DNA of 64,000 nt, taken from positions 110,428-174,427 of the forward strand of contig NZ_JAANCM010000013.1 in the NCBI RefSeq assembly GCF_011603255.1, written 5' to 3'. The DNA comes from Ferranicluibacter rubi (GTDB lineage: Bacteria > Pseudomonadota > Alphaproteobacteria > Rhizobiales > Rhizobiaceae). Shown here one piece after another: positions 8,257 through 19,174 of this stretch (the first letter of the stretch is position 1; every line of letters begins with the position of its first letter). Both the position numbers and the translations under genes were made by a program. Under the pieces are notes generated by a model. It was not told the origin of the DNA. It worked only from the letters and a program-made list of their open reading frames with translations, and made no database searches.

Positions 8257-9960
8257 ATGGCCGGTGAAAAGAATAGCGGCGCTCCGCGTTCGGGAACTTC
8301 GCAGCATCTGGCCATAAGTCGTCGGCAACTTCTTGGATCCGCTGCAACCGGTGCGGCCGCTCTCACCTTGTCCTCGCTTCCCAGCTGGGCTCTTGCGCCC
8401 GAAAAGACGGTGGACGTGCTTCTCGTCGGCGGCGGTATCATGAGCGCCACGCTCGGCGTGCTGATCAACGAGCTGGAGCCGTCGTGGTCGATCGAGATGA
8501 TCGAGCGGCTGGACGATGTGGCGCTTGAGAGCTCCAACGGCTGGAACAATGCCGGCACCGGGCATTCCGCGCTCGCAGAACTCAATTACACCCCCAAGGA
8601 TGTGAACGGAAACGTCGATATCAGCCGCGCCGTCGGCATCAACGAATCCTTCCAGGTCTCCCGCCAGTTCCTCGCGCATCAGGTCGATCGTGGCGTTCTG
8701 AAGGACCCGCGCTCCTTCATCAACTCGACGCCGCATATGAGCTTCGTCTGGGGCGACGACAACACGGAATTCCTGGAGAAGCGCTTCGAGGCGCTGAAGG
8801 CCAGCGCGCTGTTCTCCGGCATGAAGTTCTCGCGCGACCATGACGAGATCGCGACATGGGTTCCGATCATGATGGAAGGCCGCGATCGGTCGCAGACGCT
8901 GGCCGCCACGTGGTCGCCGCTCGGCACCGACGTGAACTTCGGCGAGATCACCCGCCAGTACGTGACGCATCTGAAGACACAGCCGACGTTCAGCCTGACG
9001 GCCTCGAGCGAGGTGCAGGAGATCACCCGCAACGAGGACGGCACCTGGCGGGTGAGCTACACCGACACGCGGACCGGCGCCCAGAAGGGCGTGATCAACG
9101 CGAAATTCGTCTTCCTCGGGGCCGGCGGCGGTGCTTTGCCGCTGCTGCAGATGTCGGGCATTCCCGAAGCTGCCGATTATGCCGGCTTCCCCGTCGGTGG
9201 GTCGTTCCTCGTCTGCGAGAAACCCGAAATCGTCAACCGTCATCTGGCGAAGGCCTACGGTCAGGCGTCGGTCGGTGCGCCGCCCATGTCGGTGCCGCAT
9301 CTCGACACGCGCATGCTGGATGGCAAGCAGGTCGTGCTGTTCGGACCTTTCGCGACCTTCTCGACCAAGTTCCTGAAGGACGGTTCCTACTTCGATCTTC
9401 CGGCCTCGGTGACGCTCGACAATATCTGGCCGATGCTGCAGGTGGGCATGAACGAGTTCAGTCTCGTCCAGTATCTCGCCGGTCAGCTGCTGATGTCCGA
9501 CGAGGATCGCCTTGCTGCCCTGCGCGAGTATTTCCCGCAGGCCAAGGGTGAAGACTGGCGCTTGTGGCAGGCCGGGCAGCGCGTGCAGATCATCAAGCGC
9601 GATCCTGAGAAGGGCGGCGTCCTGAAGCTCGGCACGGAAATCGTTGCCTCGCAAGATGGTACGATCACGGCTCTTCTGGGGGCATCCCCGGGGGCCTCGA
9701 CGGCAGCGCCGATCATGCTGGACGTGCTGAAGAAGGTCTTTGCCGAGCGTCTGGCGACGCCGGAATGGCAGGCAAGGGTGCAGGCGATGGTGCCAAGCTA
9801 CGGCAAGAAGCTCAACGACGACCCGCAGGCGCTCGCGCTGGCCTGGGCCGCGACGAGCGAACGCCTTCAGCTCGCCATCGCACCGCCGGCCATCGGCGCA
9901 ACGACGCCTTCCGCTCTTCCGGCCGGCGACGTGCGCCGTGTACCGGATATGGCGCTCTAG
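8257..9960 (+). CDS. mqo: Malate:quinone oxidoreductase with N-terminal Tat-like segment
   Basis: A 567-residue FAD protein that oxidises malate to oxaloacetate and passes electrons to quinone at the membrane. The FAD motif is [16 protein letters not shown] at about 52-67, followed by the family block [20 protein letters not shown] and the C-terminal [19 protein letters not shown]. The first ~50 residues are an extension with twin Arg ([20 protein letters not shown]), typical of a Tat signal, which is unusual for a family that usually acts on the cytoplasmic face. GAGG lies 6 bp before the ATG at 8257. A start further in would remove the extension, but no good candidate is visible. Confidence 0.95.
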   Translation: MAGEKNSGAPRSGTSQHLAISRRQLLGSAATGAAALTLSSLPSWALAPEKTVDVLLVGGGIMSATLGVLINELEPSWSIEMIERLDDVALESSNGWNNAGTGHSALAELNYTPKDVNGNVDISRAVGINESFQVSRQFLAHQVDRGVLKDPRSFINSTPHMSFVWGDDNTEFLEKRFEALKASALFSGMKFSRDHDEIATWVPIMMEGRDRSQTLAATWSPLGTDVNFGEITRQYVTHLKTQPTFSLTASSEVQEITRNEDGTWRVSYTDTRTGAQKGVINAKFVFLGAGGGALPLLQMSGIPEAADYAGFPVGGSFLVCEKPEIVNRHLAKAYGQASVGAPPMSVPHLDTRMLDGKQVVLFGPFATFSTKFLKDGSYFDLPASVTLDNIWPMLQVGMNEFSLVQYLAGQLLMSDEDRLAALREYFPQAKGEDWRLWQAGQRVQIIKRDPEKGGVLKLGTEIVASQDGTITALLGASPGASTAAPIMLDVLKKVFAERLATPEWQARVQAMVPSYGKKLNDDPQALALAWAATSERLQLAIAPPAIGATTPSALPAGDVRRVPDMAL

Positions 9961-9974
9961 TTTATCGACCTTAG

Positions 9975-10000
9975 ACCTGCCGACGTTTCGCGCGGCAGGT
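9975..10000. terminator. Hairpin between convergent mqo and preA
   Basis: ACCTGCCG pairs with CGGCAGGT over 8 bp with a 10-base loop, lying between the mqo stop and the preA stop. There is no clear T run on either side, so it is a weak candidate shared terminator. Confidence 0.35.
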
Positions 10001-10038
10001 CATGATTGGAGCGCGACGATCCGTTCGACGCGCTCTCG

Positions 10039-11352
10039 TTATTCCGCTGCCTGCCGTGACATCGGGTTGTTCGGGTGCGTGGTCCAGTTCGCATAAGCGG
10101 GATCGACCACCTTGCCGGTGCGCTCGTCCAGCGTGCCCGGGGGCAGGGCGAACATGGTGATGCAGTCCTGCACGGGACAGACGTTGACGCAGAGATTGCA
10201 GCCGACGCATTCGTCTTCCATCACCTCGAAATGCCTGACACCATCGACATACTGCGTAATCGCCTGATGCGAGGTGTCCTCGCACGCGATGTGGCAGCGG
10301 CCGCATTTGATGCAGGCATCCTGATCGATCCGGGCCTTGGCGACATAGTTGAGGTTGAGATACTGCCAGTCCGAGACGTTGGGAATGGCCCGGCCGGTGA
10401 TGTCGTTGAGCGTCCGGTGGCCCTTGGCGTCCATCCAGGTCGAAAGCCCCGTGATCATCTCCTGGACGATCTTGAAGCCGTAGGTCATGGCGGCGGTGCA
10501 GACCTGCACGTTGCCTGCGCCGAGCACGAGAAACTCCGCCGCATCGCGCCATGTGGTGATGCCGCCGATGCCGGAAATCGGCAGGCCGTGGGTTTCGGGA
10601 TCGCGGGCGATCTCGGCGACCATGTTGAGCGCGATTGGTTTGACCGCCGGGCCGCAATAGCCGCCATGGCTGCCCTTGCCGTCGATCGAGGGCTCGGGCG
10701 CGAAGGTGTCGAGGTTGACCGAGGTGATCGAGTTGATGGTGTTAATCAGCGACACGGCGTCGGTGCCGCCGGCCTTTGCGGCGCGGGCGGGGTGGCGGAT
10801 GTCGGTGATGTTCGGCGTCAGCTTGGTGATGACCGGCATGCGGGTGTACTGCTTGCACCAGCGCACCACCATCTCGATATAGGCGGGCACCTGGCCGACG
10901 GCGGCGCCCATGCCGCGCTCCGACATTCCGTGGGGACAGCCGAAATTGAGCTCGATGCCGTCGGCACCGGTCTCCTCCACAAGCGGCAGGATCGCCTTCC
11001 AGCTTTCCTCCTCGCAGGGCACCATGATCGAGGCGATCAGGGCGCGGTCGGGCCAGTTCATCTTGACCTGCTTCATCTCCCGCAGGTTGGTGTAAAGGTC
11101 GCGATCGGTGATCAGTTCGATATTGTTGAGACCGAGGAGCCGCCGGTCGGCGCCCCAGATCGCGCCGTAGCGCGGGCCGTTGACGTTGACGACCGGTGGG
11201 CCGTCCTCACCGAGCGTCTTCCAGACGACGCCGCCCCAGCCGGCCTTGAAGGCCCGCTCGACATTGTAGGCCTTGTCGGTCGGCGGTGCCGAGGCGAGCC
11301 AGAAGGGGTTGGGGGATTTGATGCCGACGAAAGTGTTGCGCAGATCAGCCAT
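10039..11352 (-). CDS. preA: Dihydropyrimidine dehydrogenase subunit PreA
   Basis: A 437-residue FMN and Fe-S protein, the catalytic subunit that reduces uracil/thymine to the dihydro forms, the first step before HydA. The N-terminal dihydroorotate-dehydrogenase-like barrel includes the conserved NPFWLASAPPT, GIELNFGCPHGMSERGMG (substrate loop Cys) and ISGIGGITTWRDA FMN site. The C-terminus has two 4Fe-4S ferredoxin motifs, CIKCGRCHIAC and CVGCNLCVNVC. It lies 12 bp after preT in the same operon. GGGAGATGG precedes the ATG. Confidence 0.96.
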   Translation of the reverse strand: MADLRNTFVGIKSPNPFWLASAPPTDKAYNVERAFKAGWGGVVWKTLGEDGPPVVNVNGPRYGAIWGADRRLLGLNNIELITDRDLYTNLREMKQVKMNWPDRALIASIMVPCEEESWKAILPLVEETGADGIELNFGCPHGMSERGMGAAVGQVPAYIEMVVRWCKQYTRMPVITKLTPNITDIRHPARAAKAGGTDAVSLINTINSITSVNLDTFAPEPSIDGKGSHGGYCGPAVKPIALNMVAEIARDPETHGLPISGIGGITTWRDAAEFLVLGAGNVQVCTAAMTYGFKIVQEMITGLSTWMDAKGHRTLNDITGRAIPNVSDWQYLNLNYVAKARIDQDACIKCGRCHIACEDTSHQAITQYVDGVRHFEVMEDECVGCNLCVNVCPVQDCITMFALPPGTLDERTGKVVDPAYANWTTHPNNPMSRQAAE

Positions 11353-11364
11353 GGTCCATCTCCC

Positions 11365-12729
11365 TCAAGCAACGGCGACAGCTGGGTGGCGCTCGGCCAT
11401 CAGCGTGCGGTGGATCGATTCAGCCGCGTCGCGGCCTTGAGCAACGGCCGACACGGTGAGGTCCTCACCGCCGAGGCGACAGTCCCCGCCGGCCCAGACG
11501 CGATCAAGCGAGGTCCGCCCATCCGCATCCACGACGATGCGGCCGGACTGAAGGGCGACGATGCCAAGTGGATCGGCCTCCAGGGTCTGGCCGATAGCCT
11601 TCAGGATCTGGTCGGCCGCAAGAATGCCGGTCTCACCGGTGGCGACCAGACGTCCGTCTACATCGTTGGTGTAGTCGAGTTCGATGCCGGCGACCTTGCC
11701 GTCTTCGCGGACGAGGATGCGCCGCGGTTGCAGCCCGTGGCGGATGGTGACGCCGCGCGACGTGGCGAGATCCTGCTCGTAAGGCGACGCATTCATGTGC
11801 TCGCGTCCGCGGCGGTAGCAGATGGTCACCTCCTCGGCGCCCAGCAGCTTTGCCTGCACCGCCGCATCGATCGCGGTCATGCCGCCGCCGATGACGACAA
11901 CGCGGCGACCGACGGGGATGTCGGTTTTGCCTGTGGATTGCCGCAGGGCCGCGATGAAGTCGATGGCATCCCCGACGCCTTCGGCCGCTTCGCCTTCCAT
12001 GCGCAGCGCGTTGACGCCGGTGAGGCCCATGCCGAGAAAGACGGCATCATGACGAGCGAGGAGATCGGCGAGCGTGATGTCGCGACCGAGCATTTGACGG
12101 TTTCGGATCTCGATGCCGCCGATGGCAAGCACGTAATCCACCTCCTTCTGTGCGAAGTCGTCCGTCGCTTTGTAGGTGGCGATACCGTATTCGTTCAGAC
12201 CGCCGGCCTTTTCGCGGGCGTCGTAGACCACGACGTCATGGCCGTTGACGGCGAGGCGATGGGCGCAGGCAAGGCCCGCGGGGCCTGCGCCGACGACGGC
12301 CACGGTCTTGCCGGTCGAAGGGGCGCGCTCATAGAACTGGCGGCCTTCGGCCATGGCGATGTCGGTGGCGAAGCGCTGGAGCCGGCCGATCGCGACCGGG
12401 CGACCCTCCGCCTCCATGCGGACGCAGGCCTCCTCGCACAGCGTTTCGGTGGGACAGACCCGGGCGCATATGCCGCCGAGAATGTTCTGGTCGAAGATCG
12501 TCTTGGCCGAGCCGATCGGATTGCCCGTCGCGATCTGCCGGATGAAGAGGGGAATGTCGATGGAGGTGGGACAGGCCGTCATGCAGGGCGCGTCGTAGCA
12601 GAAGTAGCAGCGGTCGGATGCGACGAGCGCCTCGTGCTCGTCCAGGCGCGGATGCAGATCCGCGAAATTCGCCTCATATTGGCCGGGCGTCAGCCGCCCG
12701 CCGATCATTCCGGAGTCCGTCGTTCCCAT
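11365..12729 (-). CDS. preT: Dihydropyrimidine dehydrogenase subunit PreT
   Basis: A 454-residue NAD(P)-dependent flavin/Fe-S electron-transfer subunit, related to the glutamate synthase small subunit. The N-terminal cysteine-rich domain has CYFCYDAPCMTACPTSIDIP and GICARVCPTETLCEEAC for two [4Fe-4S] clusters. Two Rossmann motifs follow: VAVVGAGPAGLACAHRLA (FAD) and VVVIGGGMTAIDAAVQA (NAD). It passes electrons from NAD(P)H to PreA. It is first in the operon with GGGAGGAAAAC before the ATG, and a RutR-like box lies 55 bp upstream. Confidence 0.96.
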   Translation of the reverse strand: MGTTDSGMIGGRLTPGQYEANFADLHPRLDEHEALVASDRCYFCYDAPCMTACPTSIDIPLFIRQIATGNPIGSAKTIFDQNILGGICARVCPTETLCEEACVRMEAEGRPVAIGRLQRFATDIAMAEGRQFYERAPSTGKTVAVVGAGPAGLACAHRLAVNGHDVVVYDAREKAGGLNEYGIATYKATDDFAQKEVDYVLAIGGIEIRNRQMLGRDITLADLLARHDAVFLGMGLTGVNALRMEGEAAEGVGDAIDFIAALRQSTGKTDIPVGRRVVVIGGGMTAIDAAVQAKLLGAEEVTICYRRGREHMNASPYEQDLATSRGVTIRHGLQPRRILVREDGKVAGIELDYTNDVDGRLVATGETGILAADQILKAIGQTLEADPLGIVALQSGRIVVDADGRTSLDRVWAGGDCRLGGEDLTVSAVAQGRDAAESIHRTLMAERHPAVAVA

Positions 12730-12783
12730 GTTTTCCTCCCAATGGCAACCGCACGATCAGCGAAGGCTAACATGGAAAATTTC

Positions 12784-12799
12784 TTGATCAAAAGGTAAA
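12784..12799. promoter_or_regulatory. Candidate RutR-type operator upstream of preTA
   Basis: TTGATCAAAAGGTAAA matches TTGACCA-NN-TGGTCAA at 11 of 14 defined positions and shares the right half GGTAAA with the box at 5415-5430. It is 55 bp upstream of preT, a fitting repressor position. Confidence 0.55.
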
Positions 12800-12906
12800 A
12801 TTTCGAGCCGCCCTTCGGTATTCCCTGAGCGGACGGGTCGATTGACAGGTCTGGCCAAAAGGTGTCAGCACTTCGGGTTCCCGCTGGACCTTGGGAGAGG
12901 CATGAC

Positions 12907-13860
12907 ATGGCACGCAGACCGGAAGCGAATGCACGGCTCGACGATGCGGCACGCGCCGGCTGGCTCTATTATGTCGCCGGACGGACGCAGGACGAGATCG
13001 CCGGACAGATGGGTATTTCGCGCCAGTCGGCCCAGCGCCTCGTGTCGCTTGCCATGGCCGAGCGCCTGATCAAGGTCCGGCTCGACCACCCGATCGCCGC
13101 CTGCATGGAGCTTGGCCTGCGGCTGAAGGAACGCTACGGGTTGCGGCAGGCGGAGGTGGTGCCGAGCGATCCGACCTCGTCCTCCACCACTGTCGGGATC
13201 GCCGAGGCGGGGGCGGCCGAGATCGAGCGCTGGCTGAAATCGAGTGATCCGATCATCATGGCGATCGGGACCGGGCGGACGCTGAAGGCGGCCATCGACC
13301 AGCTGCCGGCGATGGATTGTCCGCAGCACCGCATCGTCTCGCTCACCGGCAATATCGGCGTCGACGGGTCGGCGGCCTATTACAACGTTATCTTTTCCAT
13401 GGCCGACGCGGTGAAGGCGCGGCATTTTCCCATGCCCTTGCCGGTCATCGTGTCCTCGGCCGAAGAGCGCGAGGTGCTGCACAAGCAGATCCTCGTGCAA
13501 TCGGCGCTCAGCCTCGGCACGCAGGCGGATATCGCCTTTGTCGGCATCGGCGAAGTCGGAACCGATGCACCCCTCTGCCAGGACGGGTTCCTCGCCCATG
13601 ACGAGATGGCGCAACTGGTGGAGCAGGGAGCGGCGGGCGAGATCTGCGGCTGGATGTTCGATGGCGACGGGCAGCTCATATCCGGCGACATCAACAAGCG
13701 GGTGGCCAGCGTGCCCCTGCCATCGCGCGAGACGGCGACCCTGATCGGCATGGCCAAGGGCCGTCGCAAGTACCTTGCATTGCGTGCGGCGTTGCGCGGC
13801 GGACTCATCAACGGCGTGATCACCGACGAGGAAACGGCCGAATATCTGCTCGTTCCCTGA
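12907..13860 (+). CDS. SorC/DeoR-type sugar-binding regulator of the polyol operon
   Basis: A 317-residue regulator. The N-terminal HTH (YYVAGRTQDEIAGQMGISRQSAQRLVSLA) is followed by a sugar-phosphate-isomerase-like effector domain with IIMAIGTGRTLKAAID and DIAFVGIGEVG. SorC-family proteins bind sugar or sugar-phosphate and control adjacent transport operons. It matches the SmoC-like regulator found ahead of sorbitol/mannitol transport genes in alphaproteobacteria. The ATG at 12907 follows GGGAGAGG; an earlier in-frame start at 12862 is unlikely. It is 149 bp upstream of the transporter and on the same strand, with a strong dyad in that gap. Confidence 0.88.
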   Translation: MARRPEANARLDDAARAGWLYYVAGRTQDEIAGQMGISRQSAQRLVSLAMAERLIKVRLDHPIAACMELGLRLKERYGLRQAEVVPSDPTSSSTTVGIAEAGAAEIERWLKSSDPIIMAIGTGRTLKAAIDQLPAMDCPQHRIVSLTGNIGVDGSAAYYNVIFSMADAVKARHFPMPLPVIVSSAEEREVLHKQILVQSALSLGTQADIAFVGIGEVGTDAPLCQDGFLAHDEMAQLVEQGAAGEICGWMFDGDGQLISGDINKRVASVPLPSRETATLIGMAKGRRKYLALRAALRGGLINGVITDEETAEYLLVP

Positions 13861-13933
13861 GCAAATATGTCAAAAAATTGTCAGTCCTTCCGATGACTTA
13901 ACGGTGTGTTCGGCGCTGCAGCATCGAATGCGA

Positions 13934-13962
13934 TTGACAAGTCCACCCTGAAAATGAGTAAT
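13934..13962 (+). promoter_or_regulatory. Sigma-70-type promoter of the polyol operon
   Basis: A perfect -35 TTGACA at 13934-13939, a 17-bp spacer, and AGTAAT at 13957-13962 as a fair -10. The -10 lies inside the left arm of the operator dyad. A Shine-Dalgarno GGAGGAAG and the ATG at 14010 follow. Confidence 0.62.
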
Positions 13963-13989
13963 TGCCCGTGAGCGAGGCAAATGCTCATT
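13953..13989. promoter_or_regulatory. Operator-like dyad overlapping the -10
   Basis: AATGAGTAATTGCC and GGCAAATGCTCATT are inverted copies matching at 12 of 14 positions, separated by 9 bp. The position over the -10 and start site fits repression by the SorC-type regulator encoded just upstream. The binding protein is inferred. Confidence 0.65.
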
Positions 13990-14009
13990 ACTCTTCTGGG
14001 AGGAAGATC

Positions 14010-15332
<1,323 letters not shown>

Positions 15333-15381
15333 GCTTGTAGCTTGACGGGTGGGGCTGCCCCTCACGCGTTATGCGTGGGTC

Positions 15382-15498
15382 GCCCCTCACCCTAGCCCTC
15401 TCCCCGCTCGCGGGGAGAGGGGACGTGCCACACGGTAACTCCGAGTGCCCTTCGCCCCGCCCAAGCGGGGAGAAGGTGCCGGCAGGCGGATGAGGGGC
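15382..15498. repeat. Structured repeat between smoE and smoF
   Basis: A 117-bp palindromic unit. Outer arms are GCCCCTCA/TGAGGGGC. Inside are an 11-bp hairpin with a CTCG loop (15396-15421) and a second hairpin of CCTTC-CCCCGC type with one mismatch (15449-15476). Such rhizobial repeats in transport operons can slow transcription or protect upstream mRNA, favouring binding protein over permease; that role is inferred. Confidence 0.75.
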
Positions 15499-15597
15499 CA
15501 GCCCCGCGCACCGCACCACACAACCCACACAACAAAAAGCCGCCCCTTCCAACTTCGCGGAAGTCAGAGCCGGCGACACCAGAGGGAGGGTCTATCC

Positions 15598-16470
15598 ATG
15601 GCAACGCAGAATACCCGAGGCCTTGCCCGGATCATGATGGCGCCGTCCGTCGGGCTGCTGCTGATCTGGATGATCGTGCCGCTGGCAATGACGCTCTGGT
15701 TCTCGTTCCAGAATTACAATCTGCTCAATCCGGGCAATGTCAGCTTCGCCGGCCTGTTCAACTATCAGTATTTCTACAGCGATCCCGCCTTCTTCCAGTC
15801 GATCTGGAATACGCTGGTGATCGTCGTCGGCGTTCTCGCCATCACCGTTATCGGCGGCATCGCGATCGCGTTGATGCTCGACCAGCCGGTCTGGGGGCAG
15901 GGGATCGTGCGTATCCTGGTCATCTCCCCGTTCTTCGTCATGCCGCCGGTGGCCGCACTCGTCTGGAAGAACATGATCATGCACCCGCAATACGGGGTGT
16001 TTGCCGATATCAGCCGCTTCTTCGGTGTGCAGCCGGTCGACTGGTTCGGCCAGTATCCGCTGCTCTCCATCGTCATCATCGTCGCCTGGCAGTGGCTGCC
16101 GTTCGCGACGCTTATCCTGCTCACAGCCCTGCAATCGCTCGATGGCGAGCAGAAGGAAGCGGCCGAGATGGACGGGGCGAACTTCTTCAACCGGTTCATC
16201 TACCTGACCGTGCCGCATCTCGCCCGCTCGATCACCGTCGTCATTCTCATCCAGACGATCTTTCTGCTCGGCGTCTACGCGGAAATCCTCGTCACCACCA
16301 ATGGCGGCCCGGGCTATGCCTCGACCAACCTGCCGTTCCTGATCTATCGCACGGCCCTTCTCGGCTACGACGTCGGCGGTGCATCCGCCGGGGGCATCAT
16401 CGCCGTCATCCTCGCCAACATCGTCGCCTTCTTCCTGATGCGCGCCGTTGGCAAGAACCTCGACAAGTAG
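15598..16470 (+). CDS. smoF: Polyol ABC transporter permease, SmoF-like
   Basis: A 290-residue MalF-type inner-membrane permease with six predicted helices beginning IMMAPSVGLLLIWMIVPLA. The ATPase-contact EAA loop reads EAAEMDGANFFNRFIYLTVP. The ATG at 15598 follows GAGGGAGGG; the open frame before it runs through the repeat and is not coding. It sits 265 bp after smoE because the repeat is inserted between them, then 13 bp before smoG. Confidence 0.93.
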   Translation: MATQNTRGLARIMMAPSVGLLLIWMIVPLAMTLWFSFQNYNLLNPGNVSFAGLFNYQYFYSDPAFFQSIWNTLVIVVGVLAITVIGGIAIALMLDQPVWGQGIVRILVISPFFVMPPVAALVWKNMIMHPQYGVFADISRFFGVQPVDWFGQYPLLSIVIIVAWQWLPFATLILLTALQSLDGEQKEAAEMDGANFFNRFIYLTVPHLARSITVVILIQTIFLLGVYAEILVTTNGGPGYASTNLPFLIYRTALLGYDVGGASAGGIIAVILANIVAFFLMRAVGKNLDK

Positions 16471-16483
16471 GGAGATCAAGACC

Positions 16484-17308
16484 ATGGCACGCGCCGTTTC
16501 AACCCGCAGGACCGTCTTCTTCACCGTGCTCGCCTGGATCGTGGCTCTGGTGATCTTCTTCCCGATCCTCTACACGATCATCACCTCGTTCAAATCCGAG
16601 ACCGAGGCGATCCAGGGCTTCAACCTGATCCCATCCGGCACCGTCGAGAGCTATGCGGCCGTGCAGGCGCAGAGCAACTACTTCAAGTTCTTCCTGAACT
16701 CGGTGATCATCTCTGTCGGCTCGACGTTTCTGGCGCTGCTGATCTCGGTGCCTGCCGCTTGGGCGATGGCGTTTTCGCCGACGCCGCGGACCAAGGACGT
16801 CCTGATGTGGATGCTCTCCACCAAGATGATGCCGGCGGCCGCCGTCATGGTGCCGATCTACCTTCTGTTCCGCGACTTCGGCCTGCTCGACAGCCGGTTC
16901 GGTCTCACCATCATGCTGACCATGATCAACCTGCCGATCGTCGTCTGGATGCTCTACACCTACTTCCGGGAAATTCCGGGCGAGATCCTCGAAGCCGCCC
17001 GCATGGACGGGGCGTCGCTGTGGGGCGAGATCGTCTACGTCCTGACCCCGATGGCGGTGCCGGGCATCGCCTCCACCATGCTGCTCAACATCATCCTCGC
17101 CTGGAACGAAGCCTTCTGGACGATCCGCCTGACGACCACGAACGCAGCACCGCTGACGGCCTTCATCGCCTCGTTCTCGTCGCCTCAGGGCCTGTTCTGG
17201 GCAAAGCTTTCGGCAGCCTCGACGCTCGCCATCGCGCCGATCCTGATCATGGGCTGGTTCAGCCAGAAGCAGCTTGTGCGCGGCCTGACATTCGGCGCCG
17301 TGAAGTAG
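16484..17308 (+). CDS. smoG: Polyol ABC transporter permease, SmoG-like
   Basis: A 274-residue MalG-type permease with six helices and the EAA loop EAARMDGASLWGEIVYVLTP. It pairs with SmoF to form the membrane channel. GGGAG lies 11 bp before the ATG. The C-terminus ends with the usual QKQLVRGLTFGAVK. Confidence 0.93.
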   Translation: MARAVSTRRTVFFTVLAWIVALVIFFPILYTIITSFKSETEAIQGFNLIPSGTVESYAAVQAQSNYFKFFLNSVIISVGSTFLALLISVPAAWAMAFSPTPRTKDVLMWMLSTKMMPAAAVMVPIYLLFRDFGLLDSRFGLTIMLTMINLPIVVWMLYTYFREIPGEILEAARMDGASLWGEIVYVLTPMAVPGIASTMLLNIILAWNEAFWTIRLTTTNAAPLTAFIASFSSPQGLFWAKLSAASTLAIAPILIMGWFSQKQLVRGLTFGAVK

Positions 17309-17353
17309 CAGTTCAACAAAGATATAACGACAAGACGAGCGGGAGCGCGCACC

Positions 17354-18351
<998 letters not shown>

Positions 18352-18355
<4 letters not shown>

Positions 18356-19125
18356 AACGTCTTGAAGGAAAAAGCGCGCTGATCACGGGTTCGGCCCGGG
18401 GCATCGGCCGCGCATTCGCGGAAGCCTACATTGCCGAGGGTGCAACGGTCGCGATTGCCGACATCAACCTCGCGCGCGCCACCGAGACGGCAGCCGAGCT
18501 GGGGCCGCAGGCCTATCCTGTGGAAATGGACGTGACGCAGCAGGCCTCCATCGATGCGGCGATTGCGACCGTCGTCGAGAAGGCCGGCGGGCTCGACATC
18601 CTTGTCAACAATGCGGCTCTGTTCGACCTTGCGCCGATCACCGAGATCACCCGCGAGAGCTACGACCGGCTGTTTGCGATCAACGTTTCCGGCGCGCTCT
18701 TTACGCTGCAGGCGGCCGCGAAGCAGATGATCGCGCAGGGGCGCGGCGGCAAGATCATCAATATGGCGAGCCAGGCCGGACGGCGCGGCGAAGCGCTGGT
18801 TGCGGTCTATTGCGCGACCAAGGCGGCGGTCATCAGCCTGACCCAGTCGGCGGGCCTCAACCTCATCCCGCACGGGATCAACGTCAACGCGATCGCCCCC
18901 GGCGTCGTGGACGGCGAGCACTGGGACGGTGTGGACGCGATGTTCGCGAAATACGAGAACCGGCCGCTCGGCGAAAAGAAGAAGCTCGTCGGCGCGGAAG
19001 TGCCTTTCGGGCGCATGGGAACCGCGCAGGACCTGACCGGCATGGCCGTGTTCCTCGCGTCAAAGGACAGCGACTACATCGTCTCCCAGACCTACAATGT
19101 CGACGGCGGAAACTGGATGAGCTGA
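18352..19125 (+). CDS. smoS: Sorbitol dehydrogenase (short-chain dehydrogenase)
   Basis: A 257-residue SDR oxidoreductase. The cofactor motif is TGSARGIG at residues 11-18, followed by NNA (DILVNNAA), the catalytic Ser in INMASQAG and the YCATK pair. It most likely oxidises D-glucitol to fructose, as SmoS does in the same operon order elsewhere. Galactitol or related polyols are possible. The 4-bp overlap with smoK indicates translational coupling. Confidence 0.92.
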
Positions 19126-19174
19126 GGCCGAGGCCCGCTCAACTTCCAAGCCGCTTTCCGAAAAGGGTAACACC

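Noticed and set aside
8236..9654. 472-residue open frame opposite mqo
   Set aside because: Mqo is unambiguous on the plus strand; the antisense frame has no family features.
10075..12798. 907-residue open frame opposite preA-preT
   Set aside because: It is exactly antisense to two well-supported Fe-S enzymes and has no recognisable domain. Long antisense frames are common in high-GC coding DNA.
12843..12867. TGACA/TGTCA dyad upstream of the SorC-type regulator
   Set aside because: Arms are only 5 bp and the inner bases are off register, so it is not convincing as an operator.
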